In this document: one piece after another, positions 47,840 through 59,956 of the stretch
How the letters are laid out: every line of letters starts with the position of its first letter
Numbering within the stretch: the stretch's first letter is position 1
Assembly: GCA_026260175.1 (NCBI GenBank)
Contig: JAKCWW010000310.1
Location: forward strand, 21,026-85,025
DNA length: 64,000 nt
Source: Reticulitermes lucifugus
Taxonomy: Eukaryota > Arthropoda > Insecta > Blattodea > Rhinotermitidae
Direction: 5' to 3'
Translations under genes and position numbers: made by a program
Notes under the pieces: generated by a model
Told to the model about the DNA's origin: nothing
What the model saw: the letters and a program-made list of their open reading frames with translations, nothing else
Databases searched by the model: none

Positions 47840-47985
47840 CCGACCGGATCTGGGTTCAAAGTATCCTCCTCTGAACGCGGATAGAGATAATTTCGGCCGA
47901 AGCGTGAACTTAATCACTGACCACGGCCCTGTGCCTAAGCACTGAATGCATGGAACTTTATCTCCAATCCCGCAAGGTGATGAGA
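47840..47985 (+). mobile_element. SINE-D-like fragment
   Basis: GATCTGGGTTCAAAGTATCC (B-box-like), AAGCGTGAACTTAATCACTG, ACGGCCCTGTGCCTAAGCAC and GGAACTTTATCTCC follow the block order of SINE-D but are diverged. Confidence 0.5.
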
Positions 47986-48084
47986 ATTTATAAAGCTTCA
48001 GCTGTGTTTTCTCAGTCTGCAAAAGTGCTGGCTACATCATGGATGCAAAGGGTTTGAGTACCCTTCGGGGAAGCAATTTATCTG

Positions 48085-48265
48085 TTCGTCAAACTGTCAA
48101 GAACGTCTTCGGTATCCAGTTCAGCCTCCTGTCCAATGGTTATTGCAGACTCTTCGCGCTGAAGTAGGGGGAACGAAAACGTACCCTTCCAGTACCGAGA
48201 TTAAAATGCATGCAGCTTTATCAGTATTCCTCCAGCACACAATCATGTCGTGGTGATTACGTACA
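48085..48265 (+). mobile_element. SINE-D-like fragment, second and adjacent
   Basis: CTCCTGTCCAATGGTTATTG, CAGTACCGAGATTAAAATGC and TCAGTATTCCTCC match the body of the copy at 32575 loosely. It lies about 100 bases after another fragment, so the two may derive from one broken tandem or from two insertions. Confidence 0.4.
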
Positions 48266-49139
48266 GGAACAAATCGTATCTTGTGTCCATTTAACTTTAC
48301 TTATTAGATTATAAGCTGTTTCTCCGACGTCTAACGATGTTTCGTCAAATATAATTCTTACACTTTTCAATCCCTTAATACTTAATTGTGCTGGTCATGC
48401 CATCAGTTATCTGTTGTCACATCATAACACATTTCATCACGCATGTCTCTCTGTGTGTTATCAAATATCCAGTATTAATTTCTCATAAGGCTGCACCACA
48501 AAATCGAGGAGAATATAATACAGAAGCGTAAAAAGTGTTTTACAGTATAGCTATAACAACAAAACTCATCACCCACCTCTTGCCCAGCAACCAAATATCA
48601 GAATTAATCAACCTCCTTCCAGTCAACAGAAGCAACCAAGCAGCCTGTGATGTTCGGTGTGATGTCTGAAGTATTTAAAGAAAGAACGAGCCCTCCGTTT
48701 GGCAACGTGTCTTTTCGTGGGAGTTCCTCTCAGCATTCTGCTGCTACCTATTCGCTTGCTTAATGGCCTCAAGAAGTGACTGGAGGCGAAATCAAGAAAG
48801 ATTAAAATTCACTTCAAGTCACAAGAAGCACACCTCCTGACCTCGGCGGAATGAAGTCACTGACCGCAAACTTTTCATCGACTTCCTTACGAGAATTACC
48901 GATTTCGTATTAGAAGCAGGTAACGTTCAGAGCAAGTTGTGCGGTAAGCACGTTACCGACCGCAGATACAACTCGCCGGACACATTAATACGAGCAGCCC
49001 AAATTAACGACATTTCTGCCTCCCTGGCGACTCCACCGCCACTAAAATCAAAAGCACACAAGGCGCCCCTATGGGCCTATATAAAGCTACTGCTAGATAC
49101 CATAATCTCGACACGAATTATAGACAGGGTCTATTCTAA
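48266..49139. other. Unassigned sequence, GC-richer at 48640-49080
   Basis: This stretch has fewer simple repeats and a higher GC share than its surroundings, and TATATAAAG occurs at about 49078. No coding domain is recognised. It is one of the few places where an unrecognised host exon might hide. Confidence 0.35.
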
Positions 49140-49440
49140 ATATTTTGTTATACTCATTTTTTCTTTCGTCTCTTCCCTGTTATCCACTTCTTTCTTATTC
49201 TTATCTTCTGATTTTCTGCTCGCGTTTTCCTTCAGCTCCTTCAGCATCATCTGCTTCGGTTCGTTCTATTATTCTTGTGAATCTTCCTTTAACCTTATTC
49301 TTATTCAGTTTTATTTTATTATTCTCAGTTTTGCCTTTTCCAAACACCCTCTTCTTCAATTTCCTTCTTTCATTTATCCTCATTTTCGTGATTTTTTCCA
49401 ATTCTTGTTGTTCTTTGTTTTCGTAATCCCTTTTATCTCT
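49140..49440. repeat. Long degenerate pyrimidine-rich tract
   Basis: About 300 bases of C/T-rich plus strand. It accounts for the overlapping open frames of 168, 93 and 66 residues seen here on both strands. Confidence 0.65.
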
Positions 49441-51312
49441 TAATAGATCGAACTATTTTAGTAGAAACGAAAACTCATTCAGTTGTGAAAAACGTTCATG
49501 AGTCCCTTTTAACCAGCACTAAAACATACACTGACATACCGGAGATATATCATTACATTTACTTTACCAATATTTATCAAACCGTAAATATTGTGGTTAT
49601 ATATAACGTGTTTATGAACATTATTCTGTTTTGTAACGAATCCCCATAATTTAATGTTTCAAAAGCAAATAAGAAGCACTGAATATTCTCAAGTAATCTC
49701 CTGACTTTGAAGGATAAACACGGCGAAAATCGATGGACATTTTACCATTATTTTCTATTAAATTTCCTGCATCCTTCCACTAGCAGCTTCTCAGCCTTCC
49801 ACTCTTTCCTCCTTCCTAAGTCGTCCAGGTACAAAAATATACATTCATTATAAGACAGATAGCAAGCTGTAGTAACCTTGTGTTTGCAAATGAAAATTAC
49901 ATGTTTATTAATTAGCAAAATTGCTTGCCCACAGTCGTTTAAATGATGTACTTTTTCTATCGCGATAAACTTAGTTAGAGCCCTTCTGAATTATGGTATC
50001 AAAAAATGAAGGATCCTATAATGTTTTCATTTACAAAATGACACAAGGCTCGTATGAAAATGATTTACTGTAAGGATGAAATAGGTTCTGTTCGGATCAA
50101 AGGTGAGCAAGAATCGTGGTGATGTAATAGACATGCGATCCATAGACACAGGAGTGGTCATAGAACAACCACACGCCTCGGTGCAGGAAGTACATAATAT
50201 CCAATTATCATCATATTATCCTCACGTATAATGTTGCTTAGCTAGTTAAGGTCCCCCATGTAATATATAATACATGACGGCAAGACTTCTTAACCTCTTG
50301 CAATGCAGGCACGGCATGTCCCGCTTAGAAATACTCTAAATAACTCCAAAGAGCTGAATCCTTCTTGATAAGCTGATAGTCAATCATATCGTCGAGACAT
50401 TTTCCGCCTTTCATGGAACCCAAACTTTCGTATGCGTTGAGTTTGAAATTAATTTAATGTTATTATTTTAAATAATCGCTTTCTTACCCCGCCAGCTACA
50501 ATGTTATTGTATTGCTGTGTCGATCTTTATATTACGCCCCATAAAGTTCGAAATTCATAGGAGCTTACATTTTAAACAGCGATTGAGACTATTGTACAGC
50601 ATATCAGTGGCACGTGGTAGTTGATCCCTGTTTAAATTTGTATATAATTTTAAATGCAAATCCCAAAATAAACTTGTGTAGCTCTTCCATAAATGTGTAG
50701 GGAAAAGTCCTTCATTGATAAAAATTAATCGCTTACCACAATCCTCACAAATTTTATACTATGCAATATGTATGTTAGTTTTACGATATTTTGATATTTG
50801 ATATTTATTAGCTGCTACAAGAATGCACGGTTATACGGTATAACACATGTGGTGCTGCTCCGCTTACACCAGGTTTCGCAGTGCGCAGCCCTTGTACCTT
50901 AATAACTAGAACACATTCTGCTACTCTCCTTACTCTAATCTGCTAGTATTTATTGCCGCCAAGATAGCTCCCCTTCTCCTTCCAGTATTCTTGTGTGGTG
51001 GTCCCAATTACATTATCTCGTTTTAAAAAAACCCTAAATTTCTCAGTTTTGTAGTGTTTAACGCAACACACAATTTTATAAGCTATTTCTGTCTTTATCA
51101 TTAGCCACTTCTTTCCAGAATTTTTTTTATTTCTGGGCAATTAAAATGTATATGAATTGCATTTTCCTTGCCTCGGCATAACGGACATGTTCCCACCTCT
51201 ACTCCACCTCTGAGCCCCCTTAGTTTCCAAATCTCGCTTCTTTCATTCCTGATGTTACTTTGCATTGTGAATCATCCATTTTCAGTCTAAGTGGTTCCGC
51301 TTAAGAAGTCGC

Positions 51313-51314
<2 letters not shown>
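49441..51314. other. Unassigned AT-rich sequence
   Basis: No gene or repeat recognised. Confidence 0.4.

Positions 51315-51349
<35 letters not shown>
51315..51349 (+). repeat. (AT)n microsatellite
   Basis: About seventeen AT units, immediately left of a long hairpin. Confidence 0.95.
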
Positions 51350-51351
<2 letters not shown>

Positions 51352-51353
51352 AA

Positions 51354-51419
51354 CGCAGGTATAAATCTAATATGGACAAATATATATATTATATCCATAT
51401 TATGAGATTTATACCTGCG
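51354..51419 (+). repeat. Inverted repeat (hairpin) beside the AT run
   Basis: CGCAGGTATAAATCT then AATATGGA on the left is answered by TCCATATT then AGATTTATACCTGCG on the right, with a two-base bulge and an AT-rich loop. The arms are about 23 bp. Confidence 0.85.
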
Positions 51420-53283
51420 CCTGTATTGTTTTATGACAATTTATTTTTTCTCCTAGTGAGTGTACATCCAGCCTACGTGTCTTCTTCAGTCTGTACTTCA
51501 CTTTTAGTGTGAATCCCATTGACTGCTACTTTTATGGTTTATTTGTGGGGGGTGAGACGCTTTGTCGGTGTCAACCTGTAATATGAGTCATAACTGAGTG
51601 TTAATTTATATGTACGTTTATGACAGCATTAACACTTTTCCTTACTGTACATTATTTAGGTGATCGGTTTAGCGGATAGCAATTAATGGGCTTCTTACGT
51701 ATATCTTGGGATTTGCACTTAAAATTGTGTCCTAATTTTAAAAGGGGTCAATTATCATCTGCCACATGTTTGCAGTCAAATAACTTCAACTGTTGTAAAA
51801 CACGAAGCCCTTGAAGATGAAGTACCGCTAAGAAATGTGCTGGACATAATGCAAAGAACAACAAAGAAACATACTGGTTGTACTGACCTAAGTAGTGATT
51901 CTTCGGTCAAAACATAAACATATGTCTTTGAAGGTCAAACGTATTTTTATTTATTATTTCGCCATTTTTAATCTTGAAAAGATTGACAGGCTATGATAAC
52001 TAGCTTGGAGGCTCAAACCATATTACGATATTTACCTCACAAAGGAAACACATAAAATCATTTTTAAGAATGGAATTTGGAAAGGTGACTAGCTATTTGC
52101 AAAATGTATTATGATTATTTCGTCAGCAATACACGATTTTAAAAAAGTGACATTTTGGTCAACAATAGGCTCATAAAGAAGGATCCCATTCTCTCCTCCC
52201 CACCTGAAAACGGAGAAATCCAGTCTCTGTAACTTCGCATTGTAACAAATCTAGATCAATGGCCTTCAAAATCTTATTATCTGTGCAACCCTTGCGACTA
52301 AACCGGAATTTTCACGGCACACTGCAAAGTAAGAGAGTACATTTTGGGTGCAAAAATAAAATATAACCCTTTGAAGCATAACTTATGGAAAGCAATAGAA
52401 CGTTTAAGCACATTCACGAAGAACAAAATTTAGTTTGTGGGGAACCCCTGAAAGTCGCCAAAGAACATAAGATTCCGCGGAGCACAGATTGAATATCACG
52501 GATATAGACCATTAAGCCAGTATATTTTTCTAGCCTGTTATTACTCCATCTCTCACAGGTCTATTTTCCATCACCCTCTCCCCTCTTGTTTTTCTATTAG
52601 CATCACAAATTTTTACAAACGTATAAAACAGCAGGCAGAAATGTATACACTTTTTTACATTTCGAGTTTTTTGCTGTATTAGTATAGCATACACAAAATT
52701 AAGATTCTGAACGAGAATTAGCATGTATTTCTCAAATGGAAGCATTCAAAACTCCGTGCCACCCTATGTTCCACATGTTGAAACCCTGCATTTTGACAAC
52801 AGACTATATTTATGTGTTTCCCATTATTCTCACAATAACCATCGATCATTTCTCTAACGAGTGTTAACTGAGTGGCTAGTGTAGTGAATAGAAAGTATCC
52901 TCTCGTTAAGGACTGAATTATAATGTGCATGATTTTCATTTGCTAATGTCGTTTTGAAGTGTCTGAAGTTTGAAAACCTTTGAGAGGTTTTAACTTTTGT
53001 TGTATATGGATATGAACCTTACATTAGTCTCCTGTTGTAATTGATCTTCAAGTCCTATCAGGCAAGAAATTTCTGAATGATTTGAATAACTGTGAAGCCC
53101 ACGATGGGATTAGCGGCAAATTATTATAATGCGTTTTGCACAAAGGGCGTAAAATAAAGGCAAATGATAGCAGTCATTTCTTCCGCCAGTCTACCCCTCC
53201 CCACCACCCCCCCCGTTATCACCGAAACTACTTAATGTAACTCCACTAATGTTATTACTTACACTTTACAGTACTCTTTAAGT
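51420..53283. other. Unassigned AT-rich sequence
   Basis: No gene seen. CCCTTGAAGATGAAG followed by AAGAAATGTGC at 51808-51840 faintly recalls the hammerhead-like order but lacks a proper stem. Confidence 0.4.
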
Positions 53284-53523
53284 GCGTTGTTTTACGGCTC
53301 TGTCAACTGCTAATATTAAACAGCGTCGGTGATAGATGAATGGATGAGTATGGAGCATCGGTGGAATGATACTGACAGGAGAAAACCAAATTACTTGGAG
53401 AAAAACCTGTCCCAGTGCTATGTCACTTTGTTTCTCACAAATCTCATATGGAATGACATGAGATCGAACTTGAATCTCCGCGGTGAGAGGGCAGCTACTA
53501 AGTTTCTGAGCCATGGCACGGCC
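53284..53523 (-). mobile_element. SINE-A with extended 3' end
   Basis: The minus strand starts GGCCGTGCCATGGCTCAGAA. It has a degraded B box (AAGTTCGATCTC), the body with CAGTATCATTCCACCGATGC, and a (CATC/CATT) run. Beyond the run, 53284-53332 gives TTGACAGAGCCGTAAAACAA on the minus strand, the same extension seen at 12050. The tRNA-like head and the 3' body match the copy at 9635. Confidence 0.8.
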
Positions 53524-54317
53524 ATATACTTGCCTTGTCCTCAAAATTTTATCTAACTACACGGAGCAGATTCCTTCTCAAATTGCTTACGGAAGTTCCT
53601 AATCTTTTATTCAAAACGAATGTTTGTTACCGCATTTACAACAGCCCGCCATTGGGTCCTATTCTGAGGTAGACTGACCTAGAGTACATTTTTCTTAAAA
53701 ATAACAGATTTCGTCTTAAAAACAGTCGTTCAAGAGCACAGAATTTTTTACGATACGCAACATGCATTCGAAATACTTTATGTGGCATTTAGCGAAACAT
53801 AAGAAATAACAATATTTCAGTTGGCAGCATGATTTGCTCTGTAGCTAAGATTTTGTAAGTGTAAGAAATTAATGTACCCTGCTGCAGCAGTGAGATATGA
53901 AAAACTGCAATACAACTGAAGAATACTTCTTCCCCCCCCCCGCCCCCTTTATTTTCTTTTAGGGCTGTCGGCACATTTGTAGCTCAGTGACACAGATGTG
54001 ACAAAAGCCTTTGGTAGAACAGTCAAAATTTGCCAGATGCAAGAGGAACTGTCTGTATGTTTAAGTGCCACCAATAAGTGATTCAAGACATCCCCGGTAT
54101 GTTTTCTGAACACGCAAGAACAAGTTCAAGTGAAGACATTTCTGCCCGGAGAAAGACATTGGTCGACTGTTGATTTCTGGTCCTTGTATTCCTTTATAAA
54201 GCTGAAGTTCTCAATGCAGGAATATTGACGTTAATTTCACAAAACTCCACTGCTGAATTCATTGAGCATTTAGTTACATAACAAAGCTATTTCAACTGAA
54301 CAGATTTAAGATCCATT
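53524..54317. other. Unassigned sequence with poly-C run
   Basis: Ten C at 53932-53941, continuing as C-rich sequence. No gene recognised. Confidence 0.4.
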
Positions 54318-54520
54318 AGTGCAAGATACAGAAAATAGAATAAGGTGGAAGGAAGAAGGGGAATATGAAGAAAAACAAGAGGCGGGGAAGAAGGGAGGAG
54401 AAGGAAAACCAAACGGAAAAGAGGAAGAAGCCGAAAGGAGAATACGGCAAAGGCGAAATATGAAGGACAGAGAAGCATCTGAAGAAGGTGAAGGAGAAGA
54501 CGGAGAAAAAAAAGCACGAA
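54318..54520. repeat. Degenerate purine-rich tract
   Basis: GAAGAAGGGGA-type words dominate the plus strand for about 200 bases. They produce E/K/G/R-rich frames on one strand and L/S/P/F-rich frames on the other. Confidence 0.7.
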
Positions 54521-54952
54521 GTTGTAGTCCCTTATGTAAAGTCACAAACTCACTACTCCACAAAATATGACTTCTTCCATACGACTGAAAACTGACAAGG
54601 ATAGTGGAAAATGAGATGTGAATTATAAATGCTTATCACTCATATCCGTGCACCTCAAGCTATTCGCGGACAAGAATTCACCTTGAAAATTTCAGAGAAC
54701 CTACATCAGATCTCATTAGCAACAGGTTATATCCCGAATACGTGTCTAGACCAGACTGCTTGGCATTATCACAACTGCCGATACTCTCCCAGAATTAGGG
54801 ACTGTTTCGTAATTACAGACAGTGGCAAGTACATTGTGTGATATTTAAGGCATCACAGAACTGCGTCACAACAGCTCAGGCCTTAGACAACACCATATAA
54901 ATGCCGAATGACAGAAGACCATTTGGGATTTATGGTCAACAGCATGGCATAA
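54521..54952. other. Unassigned sequence
   Basis: No feature recognised. Confidence 0.4.
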
Positions 54953-55155
54953 AGCCGAGAAGGCTGGTGTAGCGATAACACTATACACACTCGTATGTGG
55001 GAGGTACAAATTCGAATTTCGGCCGAAACCCCGGCTACCCTAACTGAGAATTTTCGTGGTTTTTCTCAGTTCCTTGCACATACTGGCATAGTACCTCAAA
55101 TAGGCCATGATGGCCTCCTTTCACGCATCTCCAAGTTTATCATTCACCAACCAAC
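54953..55155 (+). mobile_element. SINE-E (tRNA-like head present)
   Basis: GCCGAGAAGGCTGGTGTAGC is the A-box region and GTACAAATTCGAATTTCGGC the B-box region. The body follows with TTTTCGTGGTTTTTCTCAGT and TACCTCAAATAGGCCATGAT, ending in CATTCACCAACCAAC. Copies at 43010 and 62352 are in reverse. Confidence 0.7.
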
Positions 55156-55534
55156 AACGTTTTATAATCCGAGATGGTGACAGCGTCTTGAAACAAACCA
55201 CAAGAAACCGTAGCAGAGTAGCTTCCCCACGGTTGCCTGCCAGATCATCAATCCACCAATGCCCGATATCCACATGTCATAGTCCCTGCGGTGTATGACA
55301 GGCCCGGTAAGCCCGGTGACACCTCGGTCTTTGTTGGGATTGCACTCAAAGAAAAAATAACACAACATATCTACGTTATGTAAGTTGCGCGAAACACAAG
55401 ATTTTCTTACAAAAAGCAACTAACTTCAGGCAAAGTCACTAGCCTAATATACGTAGGAATATGGGATCCAGGATAGCATAATCAGCATCGTGACTAGGCT
55501 ATACGGTGGAGAAATAAGGAACCATATTTCTATT
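55156..55534. other. Unassigned sequence
   Basis: No feature recognised. The GC-richer part at 55210-55330 is unassigned. Confidence 0.35.
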
Positions 55535-55785
55535 CCTGGCAGGGATGTGTGCTGTTTTTCTGTTCTCCAAAGTTTCCAGACCAGCTGTGGGGAACATACA
55601 GCCTCATATTCAAAGAACAGAAGGGGTTACTTCCATGGGGTAAAGTGGCCGGAGTGTGAAGCTGATCCTTTACCTGCAAGAAGTGCCGGGGTTCATAGAC
55701 GCTGTAGTTATACCTCCACTTCTAATACTCGTATGCCTTCATGGCATGCACGGGGGCAACTTTACCTTTGTATGTATCAATATAA
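55535..55785 (+). mobile_element. SINE-D body and 3' end
   Basis: CCTGGCAGGGATGTGTGCTG, GGGGTAAAGTGGCCGGAGTG, GAAGTGCCGGGGTTCATAGA, CGTATGCCTTCATGGCATGC and GGGGCAACTTTACCTTTG follow the SINE-D order. The tRNA head is missing or too eroded to see. Confidence 0.7.
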
Positions 55786-56189
55786 GAGAAAATAAGCCTA
55801 AATGCCTTAAAGCCATATTTACTTTCACGTCGCCTATCTTATTTAGAAATGAGATGGTGGCTAACGAGTCATGGTGCCAATGTAATTAGGCCTGTTTATT
55901 AATTATAACAAACTCATTTATGTTATGGAAGAAATTCAGTGTATCCTTAACTTCAGGAAAAATCCACATTGGAATACACAACCATTTCATCGAGCAGAAA
56001 ATGTCATTGTCTAGTTTCAAACGACCAATACATGGTGCAAAACCAGTGAATTTACTTTATAAATGACGTTTAAGACATCATATCCCAAAATCACCAGATC
56101 CTCTCTACAAACGGAATCAGTTATGGGGTTAGAAAACAACTGCTGGTTATTCTGAGAACCAAATGAGAAGCATCGGGGGCTGAAATACC
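55786..56189. other. Unassigned sequence
   Basis: No feature recognised. Confidence 0.4.
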
Positions 56190-56390
56190 GACTAGACACA
56201 GAAGAAGGTCTGGGGCGTAGGTCTGCCGCCGATAGCTTGCTGGGATTGCGGGTTCGAAACATGCCGGGGCATGGATATTTGTCTCTTGTGAATGTTGTGT
56301 GTAGTTCAGATAGCGGCCTCTGCGACAGGCCGATTCCTCGTCCAGGGGAGTCCTACTGATTCTGTGTGTGTCACTGAGTGTGAATAAGTG
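56190..56390 (+). mobile_element. SINE-C (plus orientation)
   Basis: TCTGGGGCGTAGGTCTGCCG is the worn A-box region. GATTGCGGGTTCGAAACATG is the B-box region. GCCTCTGCGACAGGCCGATT, CCTCGTCCAGGGGAGTCCTA and TGTGTGTGTCACTGAGTGTG match the body and 3' end of the copy at 34800. Confidence 0.8.
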
Positions 56391-57080
56391 CGACAATCAC
56401 CCTTTACACCTACGATCAGTAGGTAGAAGGGGCCGAACCTAAGAAAAAATAGTTCTGGCGTGTAGCGATTAGTCTACCGCCCTTAAGTAATCAAACTGCC
56501 AATAAAGCTTTCATTACAGTTTAGTGTCTACAGTTAAAGTTGAATAGAGCTTGTGAGTTCGTTTCATTTGGTCAGATCTTTCTTCAGCTTTTACTTACTT
56601 AATTAGACTTATGCGGTCAATTAATTTGTCTGTCTGAATCGAAATTTTGTTAACACAGCACAATCACTTCTGTCAAATGATGTGAACAGAATGGTCACGT
56701 GACGTAACTGAATTAAGCTAACCATGCTGTGAGGTTCTGCAGTACAGAAAGGTACGCGCAGCTACGTGCGATGGATGGATGGCCATGGTCGGTCATTCCT
56801 ATCCCATGGCGCCACAGGAATCCCTCACATCGCCTTAAATCTTTCTGGCTGGACAGCGGCTTTAATGGGACGCTCCTCTGCGGTCCATTGCTTATAGGTG
56901 GATAACAGGCCTGCTGAAGGTAAGAGTGGAACAAGTTAACCCCTCCCCCAACTCTTGATAATAACTTCCAACCCCAATTATGAACTTTACAGCAAACAAT
57001 AATCCCAAGAAACAAAGGAAAAAGAATTTCTGCGGACAGTTGATGGTGTCCACTTCTTCCAGATGTTCAGTCTATACCAG
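56391..57080. other. Unassigned sequence
   Basis: No feature recognised. Confidence 0.4.
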
Positions 57081-57133
57081 AACCGCTCAACCCGTAGCTC
57101 GCGGGCAACCTATTGCCCGCGAGCTACGGGTTA
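57081..57133 (+). repeat. Perfect GC-rich 20-bp hairpin, possibly a hAT terminus folded on itself
   Basis: AACCCGTAGCTCGCGGGCAA (57089-57108), loop CCTA, and TTGCCCGCGAGCTACGGGTT (57113-57132) pair without a mismatch. The preceding CCGCTC together with the arm recalls the subterminal sequence of some hAT elements, so a snap-back derivative is possible. Confidence 0.85.
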
Positions 57134-59956
57134 AAACAAGTAAACGTCTTTTAAGCCCTTCCTTGGCAAAGCCGAGATAGAATGCCAAATCAATCTTGAA
57201 AACATAAGAGCTGTTTATTTATGGAGACATATATTACGTTACTAATTCACTTTGTAAAAATGTACTAAAGGTAGCGGCACCTTAGCCTAAGTGGTGAAAT
57301 GTATTTTTTAAATAATTTTTTCTATTATTATTTTCATTGACCTTGATGTAGAGAAAAATGCAGAGGTAAAATTACATATATAATTGTACATATAATTATT
57401 CATTCTTCATTTTTGTATTGCATTTCAAGCTACCTGAATGCAGACCAAGTTTAGCTGAAGTTGCCTGGACCACGCGAAAGGATGAGCAGGCCTGGTCTAC
57501 ACAAATATAGCAAGGTTATACGATTCTCCGATCCATTCCTGTGCACAATGTTCACTTCGTCAAATCCTTATAATAAAACCTCAAATATTTTACACCCTTC
57601 CCATGTTTGTTATTGCTAACAAATAAAACGTTGTATTCAAACGAATTGACGCGGCTGTGCGCCCGAGAAGACTATATTAAAACATTATTCATCCGAAAAC
57701 TGGAGGTAAGATTTCATCAAACGGAAAGTCAAATATCAGGTGTCACGACACAATATTCTGTTATGAATATTGTACATCATATAATTAGAAATAATAAATA
57801 CATTCAAAAACCTATGTATAATCCCCACACAATTTTAGAATCCCTTCAGCGTCTTCCTTGCCTCAGAAATCGCACAATGGCCATCCTGGTATATAACTAA
57901 TGGCACGAAATGGGGAGGAAGTAGAAGAAGGAATAGTCAAATAACGGCACGGAATATTGAATGGAAATGCACGGTGAATGTAAAATAAAATTGTGAAATA
58001 AAAAACGGCACCGTGTTCGTCGTGAAAATACACCGGACCTTCCAGAGTTTGGTAGGAGAAACGGTCACACAGATATGATGATGCCATAAGCCTGTGTGTC
58101 CTTTCAGAAAAAGAAAGTGGGCTGCTAAATAATGAGTATGTTGGACATACAGAGTTCAGTGCCACTAAGAGCCCGATACGTCTTTGGGCTGAACTTATGT
58201 AACGATAGGTCACAATCATATAGGATATTCTTGCGATGCTTATATGTATTGAGCTTGCGGTGAAATTCTCACGCTTCTAAAGAACTCGGAGGTTTATTCC
58301 ATATTCACTAAGGTCGTCATTAGGTACTACAATAAGCCACTGCAGTCCAGTCTGTAACTCCACGCCCTACTTCTCCAAGTCTCAGTTTCACTGGGCTGGT
58401 ATTCTCCAGTCTGTGACGAGCTCCGATAATATATCCCTTGCACTTTTTCTACCTGAATTTTGCACCCATCTCTCGTTTCCTCGATGCTTGCTACAAGTCC
58501 CAACCACCCCAATCTTTTCTCCACTTAAAGAACTTAATGGATTTAGGTCTAAATAGTGTAAAAGTGAATTATTTATTCTTAGATCGCATTTAACGCATCA
58601 TTTCAACTACGTACATGATTATGCACCTTCGAGTAAAATCAGGAAGATAGTTACAAGCGATGAGTAGAATTGCATAATGGGTTAGCAGCAGAAAGACGTG
58701 GCCTATTTCAAAGTACTGTCCCCACATTTTCCTGGAGAGAATGAGGAAGCCATAATATGTTAAACAGCCTTCTCTGATTTCGATCAAAACCGGAACTTTC
58801 CCGAAAACAAAACAAAATTGATAACCACCTCACCTGTACATTTACTATCGCAGTTTCTTTTAAAGTTACCACATTTTAAAATCAAGGCAATCGAGATTTG
58901 TATTGTTGAATTAGTTACTTTCCGTTGAAATAGCTAACTTCTTGAGTAAAAAATTACATTATGGATTTATTCCAAACATGAAATTCAAATTTCATGTTTC
59001 CCAGGAAAGGGGGATCTACCCCTATGTGATATTTCAGCCTTTTAAATGTTATACTGTACCTTTCCAAATGGCGTGTGATTACGAATAAATCTTACATTTA
59101 ACAATAAACTTCAAAGTAGGGACAATACGACTTACAATCTTCCTATCCCTTTATTAAAATTCAAAGGAAACTCACATATACATTTTTTCCCATAATATCT
59201 GCAGAAAGAGGGCAGCTAGTTCCCATACATTGATTCTTCCAACACTTGTCCATCCGTCTATCTCCAGTTTCCTTTCAGGTCATCCGCAAGCAGTAGCAGC
59301 AGAGACTTCAAAAGACTGAGAAGGAAGTGTGGGGCACTTTGCAGATTTATTACGGTGGAGCGCGGAAAATGTCGACCTAAGCTCTCATAGGCAGCGACCA
59401 GTTCGTGCGCCTGTGCACTTTCCATAAGAGAGAAACCATAAATTGCAAACACCGCTGCATGTCTCTTATATATATATTGCTGATTTATAAATATGACTGC
59501 GAACTATAATAACACCCCCCTCACTTCTACCACCCCTTCTCATCTCACTATAAAACTCTCCCCTTCTCACTATTCCTCTCCCTCAAAAGGTGTAATTGAA
59601 AATTGATTTACGTGGTCCAGACTGTCAGATACGTAAAGACGGAAGGAAAGAGAGAAGGGTTGTCGAGGAAAGGGTGACAGGAGGTAGAGTGACTTACATT
59701 CATCCGCTATTCGACTCGTCTGTAAAGTATCATTCATGTATGATCAGGATCAAACACTCAAAATCATTTGTCACCTATCTCTGACAATGCACATTCAACA
59801 GACTGTTGTCACCGTTGCAACAAGGAAAGGCACATTTCGGCCTAATGGTTTTTCTTGTGTAACAGTAGAATAAATGCAAACAAAGTCTCTCAGATATTAC
59901 TGTATGTCGAAGAAATTACATTTAGGACTTGCTTAAGACTTGACTGCTCAAGAGGA
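57134..59956. other. Unassigned AT-rich sequence
   Basis: No gene supported. The stretch 58340-58525 (minus) begins RLGWLGLVASIEETRD, a weak echo of a LINE tail that does not continue. Confidence 0.4.

Noticed and set aside
48937-49443. 168-residue open frame
   Set aside because: Most of it is the pyrimidine-rich tract, giving S/F/L-rich sequence with no domain.
51808-51840. CCCTTGAAGATG followed by AAGAAATGTGC
   Set aside because: Starts like the family 1 core but has no credible stem II and the GAAAC box is GAAAT. Kept only as a note.
58327-58524. RLGWLGLVASIEETRD as a further LINE tail
   Set aside because: Only the first 15 or so residues fit and the following landmarks are missing. Too weak to call.
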